Shown: positions 8,495 through 16,657 of the stretch, one piece after another | Layout: every line of letters starts with the position of its first letter | Position numbering within the stretch: the first letter of the stretch is position 1 | NCBI RefSeq assembly: GCF_036250695.1 | Contig: NZ_CP109427.1 | Coordinates: 4,092,001-4,156,000 of the forward strand | Reading direction: 5' to 3' | From: Streptomyces sp. NBC_01497 | GTDB taxonomy: Bacteria > Actinomycetota > Actinomycetes > Streptomycetales > Streptomycetaceae | DNA: 64,000 bases | The notes under the pieces: generated by a model | The model's database searches: none | Told to the model about the DNA's origin: nothing | The model's input: only the letters and a program-made list of their open reading frames with translations | Program-made: the position numbers and the translations under genes

Positions 8495-9865
8495 GTGCCG
8501 CGCTCATCTGCCCTCGCCCCTCCCGTCGTCGCCGGCCGGACCGGCGACCCCGTCATCGTTCTGCGGACCGGTGACCCCGTCGTCGTCCCCCCGCTCGCCG
8601 AACCGGTCGCCCCACCCGACACCGAACCCCTCCCCGTCCCACCCGCCCGCCGCGCCGGACCCAGGGGACGCGCCGGACCCGTCCGGCCCGCCCGGCCCGT
8701 CGAACCCGAACCGGCGCCGCCGATCGGGGCCCTGTTACGGCGCTACCGCGGCGCGGGCGAGCCCCTCTCCTGCGAGCCCGTCACCCAGGGTCTGCTCAAC
8801 CGCGGGTACCGGCTGGTGACCACACGCGGCTCCTACTTCCTCAAGCACCACCTGGACGGCGACCGGGACGCGATCGTCCGCCAGCACCGCGCCACCCAGC
8901 GCCTACAGGAACTGGGCCTGCCCGTCGCGCCGCCCGTCGAGGGCACGGACGGCGGCACGGTCGCCGTGATCGGCGGCCACTGCTACGCCCTGCACCCCTG
9001 GATCGACGGCAGGCACCGCGACGGTGCCCAGCTCACCGTCCGGGCCTCCTCGCGCCTCGGCGCCCTGCTGGGGCTCGTGCACACCTGCCTCGACCACGTG
9101 ATGGACGCTGCTCCGGGTGACGCGGAAGGGGACGCCGGTGCCTCCGGCGACGCGGCAGCGGACAGGGGCGCCCATCCCGCTCGCGGACCGGGATCCCGTA
9201 CGTTGCCCGCGTCCGACGCCGGGCCCGGCCGCGACCGGCGGCCCGGGGCCGCCTCTGGCACGGCGTCCGGCACCGCGCCATACGCCCGCTACGAGAGCAG
9301 GGACCCCGCCCTGACCTACCAGGAGATCTCCCAGCTGCTCGCGCTGGCGCGCGGCCACCGCCCGGGCGACGCGTTCGACGAACTGGCCGCCCACCGCCTC
9401 ACGGAGCGGCGCGCGCTGCTGGAACGCCACGCCCACCGCAGGCCGCCGCCCGGAGCGGAACCCGCCCCCGGCTGGGTGCACGGTGACTTCCACCCGCTGA
9501 ACCTGCTCTACCGGGGCGTGGAACCGGCCGCGATCGTCGACTGGGACCGGCTGGCGGTCCAGCCGCGCGCCGAGGAGGCCGTACGGGCCGCCGCCATCTT
9601 CTTCGTACGGCCGACGGGCCAGCTGGAGCTGCGGAAGGTACGCGCGTACGCGACGGCGTACCGGCGCGCGGCCGGCGTGGACGCGCGGGAACTCGCCGCC
9701 GCCGTGCACCGGGTGTGGTGGGAGCGCCTGAACGACTTCTGGATACTGCGCTGGCGCTACGTGCGCCACGACAGCAGGGCCGACCCGCAGTTCGCCGCCG
9801 TATCGGCCCTCGCGGTGTGGTGGACGAAGGAGTACGAGGCGGTGCGCGAGGCCTTCACCGCCTGA
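8495..9865 (+). CDS. Aminoglycoside phosphotransferase-fold kinase, TTA-containing
   Basis: Protein kinase-like phosphotransferase of the APH/choline-kinase family. The catalytic loop HGDFHPLN lies near residue 329 and the metal-binding segment IVDWDRL near 348. The core starts around residue 78. The first 75 residues are Pro/Ala-rich with a short internal duplication (RTGDPV twice), and a low-complexity Gly/Ala/Asp insert occupies about residues 208-265. The substrate is unknown; the family phosphorylates small alcohols or amino sugars, and nothing nearby suggests drug resistance. Codon 81 (8735-8737) is TTA, the rare leucine codon that in Streptomyces needs the developmental tRNA BldA. It is the only in-frame TTA I found among the genes of this window. 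The GTG start follows the preceding stop after 3 nt. Confidence 0.85.
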   Translation: MPRSSALAPPVVAGRTGDPVIVLRTGDPVVVPPLAEPVAPPDTEPLPVPPARRAGPRGRAGPVRPARPVEPEPAPPIGALLRRYRGAGEPLSCEPVTQGLLNRGYRLVTTRGSYFLKHHLDGDRDAIVRQHRATQRLQELGLPVAPPVEGTDGGTVAVIGGHCYALHPWIDGRHRDGAQLTVRASSRLGALLGLVHTCLDHVMDAAPGDAEGDAGASGDAAADRGAHPARGPGSRTLPASDAGPGRDRRPGAASGTASGTAPYARYESRDPALTYQEISQLLALARGHRPGDAFDELAAHRLTERRALLERHAHRRPPPGAEPAPGWVHGDFHPLNLLYRGVEPAAIVDWDRLAVQPRAEEAVRAAAIFFVRPTGQLELRKVRAYATAYRRAAGVDARELAAAVHRVWWERLNDFWILRWRYVRHDSRADPQFAAVSALAVWWTKEYEAVREAFTA

Positions 9866-10027
9866 GGGCGGACACGCGGAGGCAGGCACTCGACGGCGTG
9901 CGCCCGGGCGCGTGCGCCTGAGCGTGTATACCCGGGCGTCCACGCCGGCCCCCGCCCTCCCGGATGCCGGGAAACAACGCGCCGGCCCCGGAAACACGTG
10001 GCGATGGCCGCCTTCCCGGAGACACGT

Positions 10028-10065
10028 GGCGCGGGCGCCCGCCCCGAGGGGTGGACGCCCGCGCC
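10028..10065. terminator. Bidirectional hairpin terminator
   Basis: Perfect 10-bp outer stem GGCGCGGGCG/CGCCCGCGCC (10028-10037 with 10056-10065) and an inner stem of about 7 bp (CCGCCCC with GGGGTGG, loop GA). It sits between the convergent APH-fold gene and the minus-strand kinase and can serve both. Confidence 0.7.
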
Positions 10066-10121
10066 GTGGTCCTTCGCCCGCCGCCCCCGCCGCGCGGGGC
10101 CGCGATCCCCCTGGGGGGCGG

Positions 10122-11837
<1,716 letters not shown>

Positions 11838-12246
11838 CAGTCCTCGCCGTCGTCTTCTGTCCGCGGGCCGCCACGGGTCGTCCGCCGGGCGCTTCGCGGT
11901 CTAATGGAATGTTCCAAGGGGCTGTGCCCGTCACGCTACAGGGTTCATATGACGCGCCGATCCTGGACGGACCGGCCATCAAACCCGTTGCCGCATGCGG
12001 GACGCAAATTCCTTGCGCGTCAGGTAACGCTTACGAGACGGTTGCTGTGCGTACGGTCACGGAAGTGGGATCCCTGCTTGACGTGTCTGCGCCCTCCGGC
12101 AGACTTGGCGCGTAAAACGGGGATCGGATGGCCGGTTTCCGCGACCACGGTTCCGCGCTACGGCCGCCGCGCCCGCGTTGTCGCAGGACTCATTCTGCAC
12201 ACCGCGGGGTCCAGGGCGGTCCCGCGCCCTAGGGGGAAGCACAGCC
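11838..12246. promoter_or_regulatory. Divergent promoter region between two kinase genes
   Basis: No gene is seen in 409 bases; a TTG-started extension of the rightward kinase is possible but not needed. A candidate rightward promoter is TTGACG (12078-12083) and AGACTT (12101-12106) with a 17-bp spacer; the -10 is weak. The GC content is lower than in the flanking genes, as expected for a regulatory region. Confidence 0.35.
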
Positions 12247-13884
12247 ATGAGTCAGGACGGCGCGCAGGGCGGGGAAGTGGGTGCCTCCCTCGCGGGTGGC
12301 CGGTATCAGCTCCGGAACCTGCTCGGGCAGGGCGGCATGGCGTCCGTGTACCTCGCCTACGACGCGGCGCTCGACCGCCAGGTCGCGATCAAGACGCTCC
12401 ACTCCGAACTGGGCCGCGAGCAGTCCTTCCGTGAACGTTTCCGGCGCGAGGCACAGGCCGTGGCCAAGCTCTCGCACCCCAACATCGTCTCCGTCTTCGA
12501 CACCGGCGAGGACGAACTCGCCGGCGCGCTCATGCCGTACATCGTCATGGAGTACGTGGAGGGGGAGCCGCTCGGCTCCGCGCTCCAGTCGGACATCACG
12601 CAGTACGGGGCGATGCCGGCCGAGAAGGCCCTGAAGATCACGGCCGACGTACTGGCGGCGCTGGAGACCAGTCACGAGATGGGCCTCGTCCACCGGGACA
12701 TCAAGCCCGGAAACGTGATGATCAACCGCCGCGGCGTGGTCAAGGTGATGGACTTCGGCATCGCCCGTGCCATGCAGTCGGGCGTCACGTCGATGACGCA
12801 GACCGGCATGGTCGTCGGCACCCCCCAGTACCTCTCCCCCGAGCAGGCCCTCGGCCGGGGCGTCGACGCCCGCTCCGACCTGTACTCGGTCGGCATCATG
12901 CTGTTCCAGTTGCTCACCGGACGGCTGCCGTTCGACGCCGACTCGCCCCTCGCCATCGCGTACGCGCACGTGCAGGAGGAGCCGCCCAAGCCCTCCGACA
13001 TCAACCGGTCGGTCACCCGGGGCGCCGACGCGCTGGTCGCGCGGGCCCTGCGGAAGAACCCGAACGAGCGCTTTCCGAGCGCGGCCACGATGCGCGAGGA
13101 GTGCCTGCGGGTACTGCCGTCCGCCGGGCAGGCCGCGGCCCCGGTGATCGTGCAGGGCGCGCCGCAGCAGAACAGCGGCTCGGGCGTGGGATCCGCGGTG
13201 TTCCCGCCCGTGAACCAGGCGCAGGCGGCGCCGCCCGCGACGGGACCGGGACCGTACGGCGTCCAGACGCCGTACCAGCCGGGCCCCTACGGGGCACCGG
13301 CACCCGCCCCGGGGCCCGTCCCCATGCCGCAGCAGGGTTACGGATACCCGCAGGCCCACCCGGCGCAGCAGGGCGGCCTGCCGCCCACCCCGCCCCCGTA
13401 CACGATCTCCCCGGGGCCCACGGGCAACGGGGCGGGCGGCCCCGGGAGCGGGCGGCGCAAGACCCCCCTCGTCATCGGCGCGGTGGTCGCGCTCGCCGCG
13501 ATCGGCGGGATCGTCTTCGCCGTCCTGCCCGGGAGCGGCCACAGCACCGACGACAAGGCGACCGGCAAGAAGAGCGGCAGCCCCTCCGCCGCGAGCTACC
13601 GGGCACCCGAGCCCGACCGGACCATGAACTCGGACGCCTGCACCGACGCCTACCAGGACTACGACGACGCGAAGAAGGTCGACGCCCCGGACTTCCGCTA
13701 CAAGGACATCCGGTCGGTCAAGGCCTGCATGAACAAGGTCGGCTGGACGGTCAAGGAACAGGACATCGCCAACGGCGCGTACGCGGACGGCCAGGTGCTG
13801 GAGCAGTACCCGGCACCGGGCGACCCGGTCGACCCGAAGAACCAGGTGTTCGACCTGAAGATCTCGACGGGCCGTACGGAGTAG
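12247..13884 (+). CDS. Membrane Ser/Thr protein kinase with a single PASTA-like domain
   Basis: Hanks-type kinase of 545 residues. The catalytic domain spans about residues 18-285 (LGQGGMASVYLAYD, AIK Lys49, HRDIKPGN at about 149, DFG in MDFGIARAM). A Pro/Gln/Gly-rich juxtamembrane region (about 300-400) is followed by one transmembrane helix (about 405-428) and a short extracytoplasmic part ending in one PASTA-like unit (about 480-545: RSVKACMNKVGWTVKEQDI and the closing YPAPGDPVDPKNQVFDLKIS). Two Cys in this part (in DACTD and KACMN) could form a disulphide. The ATG at 12247 follows AGGGGGAAG by 8 nt. It is divergent from another kinase gene, and its ligand is unknown. Confidence 0.92.
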   Translation: MSQDGAQGGEVGASLAGGRYQLRNLLGQGGMASVYLAYDAALDRQVAIKTLHSELGREQSFRERFRREAQAVAKLSHPNIVSVFDTGEDELAGALMPYIVMEYVEGEPLGSALQSDITQYGAMPAEKALKITADVLAALETSHEMGLVHRDIKPGNVMINRRGVVKVMDFGIARAMQSGVTSMTQTGMVVGTPQYLSPEQALGRGVDARSDLYSVGIMLFQLLTGRLPFDADSPLAIAYAHVQEEPPKPSDINRSVTRGADALVARALRKNPNERFPSAATMREECLRVLPSAGQAAAPVIVQGAPQQNSGSGVGSAVFPPVNQAQAAPPATGPGPYGVQTPYQPGPYGAPAPAPGPVPMPQQGYGYPQAHPAQQGGLPPTPPPYTISPGPTGNGAGGPGSGRRKTPLVIGAVVALAAIGGIVFAVLPGSGHSTDDKATGKKSGSPSAASYRAPEPDRTMNSDACTDAYQDYDDAKKVDAPDFRYKDIRSVKACMNKVGWTVKEQDIANGAYADGQVLEQYPAPGDPVDPKNQVFDLKISTGRTE

Positions 13885-14453
13885 GTTCCGGGCCCGATCG
13901 GGCCCGATCGGGGCTGGTCCGGGCCTGATCGGGGCTGGTCCGAGCATGATCGGGGCCTGGTCCGGGCCGTGCCTGGCCTGGCCGGGGGCGGCGGCTGCGG
14001 GTCCTGTCCGGGCCGTGCCTGGTCGGGGGGCGGCGGCTGCGAGTCCTGTCCGGGCCGTGCCTGGTCGGGGGGCGGCGGCTGCGAGTCCTGTGGTGCTTAC
14101 GGGGCTCCGGGACTCCGGGGCTTGTGGGACTGCCGCGTCGCAAGCTCTCGGGCCCGAACCCTCCGTCTCCCAGGCTTTCCGCGTACGGTCCCTCGCCGGG
14201 CGCCGGGGCCGCCGACCGCCCGGCCGTACGCCGTATGGTCCTCCCGCCTTGCGGAGTTTTCGGCGGCCCGGGCCGCCGCGCCTGAACCGGGCCATTGGGC
14301 GCCGGGGCCGTCCCGCGCCTGGTCACCGTGGGGCCGGAGCGCCCTCCCTCCGCCGCCGTCTTACTCCTGGGCCCGGCACCAGCCCACGCCGTGTCGCGTT
14401 TCCCTGCTCATGTTCCGGATGCCGGTCATGTCCATGCATGTGACGCTGGGGCG
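13885..14453. other. 569-base spacer with tandem repeats, no supported gene
   Basis: The stretch opens with a perfect 16-bp palindrome GGGCCCGATCGGGCCC (13890-13905) right after the kinase stop, probably part of its terminator. Degenerate repeats of about 22 bp (GATCGGGGCTGGTCC core, 13900-13960) follow, then the 42-bp tandem array at 13960-14089. Beyond 14090 I see only GC-rich spacer leading to the next gene. Open frames on both strands reflect the repeat periodicity and GC content, not recognisable protein. Confidence 0.5.
13960..14089. repeat. Tandem 42-bp repeats, about three copies
   Basis: Two near-identical 42-bp units at 14006-14047 and 14048-14089, preceded by a diverged copy at 13960-14005. 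The unit starts GTCCGGGCCGTGCCTGG and contains a G-run followed by CGGCGGCTGCGAGTCCT. The G-rich plus strand could form G-quadruplexes. Confidence 0.85.
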
Positions 14454-14987
14454 GTGATTCCGAGGCTGCGCACCTCCTGCGCTCTTGCCGTCGCGTCCCT
14501 GCTGCTCGCCGCGCCCGCCGCATGGGCGGACGGGCCCGGCGGGGCCCACGTCGATACGCACCCGGCCCCGCATGCCAGCGCGGGGCTCGCGGGCCGGCAG
14601 GCGGGGGAAGGGCGGGACCGGCCTGGCAGGCCGCCGGAGACCGACCCACCCGGCGCGTCGGAGGAGCCCTCGGAGGCGGGGGACCGGACCGCGCGCGACC
14701 CTTCCGGCCACGAACCCTCCGCGCACACGTCCCTGGCGCACGAGCCACCCGCGCTCCGGCCCTCCCGCCCGGGGTCAGCGCGCCCGAGTACGACGGAGTC
14801 GGAGGGTGTCGCGGCCCGGTCGCCGGGGCCGTCCAGCCAGGACGCGGGGCGGCGGCCCCAGGCCCGGGAGATCGCCTCGACGCCCTCCTCCTCGTCGCCA
14901 CCGGCCTCCGTGGCGACCCTCGGCGCCGGGATCATGCTGCTCGGCCTCGGCTTCGCCTTCCTGGCCCTGCGCCTTCGCCGGCGATGA
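14454..14987 (+). CDS. Small exported protein with a C-terminal membrane anchor
   Basis: Unrecognised 177-residue protein. From the GTG at 14454 it has a clear signal peptide (RLRTSCALAVASLLLAAPAAWADG). A disordered region of about 120 residues rich in Pro, Ser, Glu, Arg and His follows, then a hydrophobic C-terminal helix (about 152-172, TLGAGIMLLGLGFAFLALRL) and the basic end RRR. This layout resembles a sortase substrate, but I find no LPxTG or LAxTG motif before the helix, so it is probably a plain bitopic or tail-anchored envelope protein. The start is placed at the signal peptide because the upstream in-frame stretch is not protein-like. The ribosome-binding site is weak (GGGGCG). Confidence 0.6.
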   Translation: MIPRLRTSCALAVASLLLAAPAAWADGPGGAHVDTHPAPHASAGLAGRQAGEGRDRPGRPPETDPPGASEEPSEAGDRTARDPSGHEPSAHTSLAHEPPALRPSRPGSARPSTTESEGVAARSPGPSSQDAGRRPQAREIASTPSSSSPPASVATLGAGIMLLGLGFAFLALRLRRR

Positions 14988-15107
14988 ACTCCGGCCCCTC
15001 GGGGGCCGCGCATGCCCCTCGTAACACCTGCTCCGACCTACTCTGACCTGCGCCTTTATGGCGTCCGTACGACTCAGGGATGACACCCGAGGTCCATCTG
15101 AGGTCGC

Positions 15108-15146
15108 TTGCGGGCCTCAACATACTGGGTATACATACTGAGTATG
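15108..15146 (+). promoter_or_regulatory. Leaderless promoter and autoregulatory operator of the padR gene
   Basis: Candidate -35 TTGCGG (15108-15113) and -10 TATACA (15130-15135) with a 16-bp spacer place the transcription start about 8 nt on, at the ATG (15144), so the mRNA should be leaderless. The same bases form an imperfect palindrome with arms ATACT (15122-15126) and AGTAT (15141-15145). The halves are also a direct repeat (ATACTGGGTAT and ATACTGAGTAT). PadR repressors typically bind ATAC/GTAT-rich palindromes over their own promoter. Confidence 0.7.
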
Positions 15147-15827
15147 TCGATTCGCCACGGGCTTCTGGCCCTGCTCGAAGAGGGCCCTCGCTACGGCTCC
15201 CAGCTGCGCTCGGACTTCGAGAGCCGCACCGGTGCCACCTGGCCGCTCAACGTCGGGCAGGTCTACACGACCCTCAGCCGCCTCGAACGCGACGGCATGG
15301 TCGTCCACGAGGGCGCGGACGACGCCGGGCACACCGTCTACACCATCACGGACCTGGGCCGGGACGAACTCGCGTCCTGGTTCCGTACACCCGTCGACCG
15401 CAACAACCCGCCCCGCGACGAACTCGCGATCAAGCTCGCCATGGCCGTGGGCACCCCGGGCGTGGACATCAGGGAGGTCATCCAGGCGCAACGCCACCAC
15501 ACCCTGCAGGCGATGCAGGACTACACGCGGCTCAAGGCCCAGGCGCTCGAACCGCCGCCCCGCGCCCGCGACGAGGTCGCCTGGCTGCTCGTGCTCGAAC
15601 AGCTCATCTTCCAGACCGAGGCCGAGGCCCGCTGGCTCGACCACTGCGAGGCCCGCCTCGTCCGGCTCTCGCTGCTGCCGAAGGCACCGGCGCAGGACGG
15701 GCGGGCCGCCTCGCCGCTCGACGCCCCGTCGTCCCCCACGTCCGCGCACGGGGGACCGGGGACCGGCTCAGCGACCCCGCCGTCCCCTTCCGCCCCGGCC
15801 TCACCCCGGGGCACCTCCGCGTCCTGA
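15144..15827 (+). CDS. PadR-family transcriptional regulator
   Basis: Winged-helix repressor of the PadR family. The N-terminal domain (about residues 1-85) carries the standard MSIRHGLLALLEEGPRYGSQL and GQVYTTLSRLERDGMV wing region. A C-terminal helical domain (about 90-180) for dimerisation (AKAQALEPPPRARDEVAWLLVLEQLIF) and a short Ser/Pro-rich tail follow. The start at 15144 is the standard PadR N-terminus and matches a leaderless promoter whose operator-like palindrome overlaps the start codon, so autorepression is likely. The ABC ATPase and permease genes follow directly and are probably the regulated target, a common PadR arrangement for efflux or lipoprotein-processing ABC systems. The inducer is unknown. 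Confidence 0.9.
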   Translation: MSIRHGLLALLEEGPRYGSQLRSDFESRTGATWPLNVGQVYTTLSRLERDGMVVHEGADDAGHTVYTITDLGRDELASWFRTPVDRNNPPRDELAIKLAMAVGTPGVDIREVIQAQRHHTLQAMQDYTRLKAQALEPPPRARDEVAWLLVLEQLIFQTEAEARWLDHCEARLVRLSLLPKAPAQDGRAASPLDAPSSPTSAHGGPGTGSATPPSPSAPASPRGTSAS

Positions 15828-15865
15828 CGCACCCCCGGAACCTGCCCGCTCCAAGGAGACCTCTC

Positions 15866-16657
15866 TTGTCCAACGCAACCCCCCAGCCCGGCCTGCCGGC
15901 ACAGCCGCCGCACTCCGGCGCGCGGCTGAGCGCCGACCCCGTCCTGCGTCTGGTGAACCTGACCCGTGTGCACGGCACCGGCGCCACCGAGGTCAACGCC
16001 CTGCGCGGTGTGCACCTCGACGTGTTCCCGGGCGAACTGGTCGCCGTGATGGGCCCGTCCGGGTCCGGAAAGTCGACCCTGCTCAGCCTGGCCGGCGGCC
16101 TGGACGTGCCCACGTCGGGGCAGGTGATCGTGGAGGGGACCGACATCACCGCGATCACCCGCAAGCAGCTCGCCGCGATGCGCCGCCGCAGCATCGGCTA
16201 CGTCTTCCAGGACTACAACCTGGTGCCCGCGCTGACGGCCGTCGAGAACATCTCCCTCCCCCGCGAACTGGACGGTGTCTCCGCCCGGAAGGCACGTGTG
16301 GAGGCCAAGGCGGCGCTGGAGGAGATGCGGCTCGGCGACCTCGCCGAGCGCTTCCCCGACGAGATGTCCGGCGGCCAGCAGCAGCGTGTGGCCATAGCCC
16401 GCGCGCTCGTCGGTGACCGCCGCCTGGTGCTCGCCGACGAACCGACCGGCGCCCTCGACTCCGAGACCGGCGAGTCCGTGCTGGCGCTGCTGCGCACCCG
16501 GTGCGACGCCGGAGCCGCGGGCATCCTGGTCACCCACGAGCCGCGGTTCGCCGCCTGGGCGGACCGCGTGGTCTTCCTGCGGGACGGCACCGTCGTGGAC
16601 CAGACCGTCCGCACCGGGGCCGAGTCCCTGCTGAGCGACCAGGCGGCCGACCGGTGA
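15866..16657 (+). CDS. ABC transporter ATP-binding protein (MacB/LolD type)
   Basis: ATPase subunit of a type VII (MacB-like) ABC system. It has Walker A GPSGSGKST at about residue 62, signature SGGQQQRVAIARAL, Walker B LVLADEPTGALD and the H-loop in VTHEPRFAAW. Partnered with an FtsX-fold permease, such ATPases drive mechanotransmission or extrusion of peptides and antibiotics rather than classic uptake. The TTG at 15866 is chosen because AAGGAG lies 7 nt upstream; this gives 263 residues, starting MSNATPQPG. It is preceded by padR (38 nt gap) and overlaps the permease start by 4 bp. The substrate cannot be read from sequence. Confidence 0.92.
   Translation: MSNATPQPGLPAQPPHSGARLSADPVLRLVNLTRVHGTGATEVNALRGVHLDVFPGELVAVMGPSGSGKSTLLSLAGGLDVPTSGQVIVEGTDITAITRKQLAAMRRRSIGYVFQDYNLVPALTAVENISLPRELDGVSARKARVEAKAALEEMRLGDLAERFPDEMSGGQQQRVAIARALVGDRRLVLADEPTGALDSETGESVLALLRTRCDAGAAGILVTHEPRFAAWADRVVFLRDGTVVDQTVRTGAESLLSDQAADR

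Noticed and set aside
8495..9865. Aminoglycoside resistance gene
   Set aside because: The APH fold also covers many metabolic kinases. The surroundings are conserved core genes, there are no transfer signs, and a diverged core with long inserts does not match known resistance enzymes.
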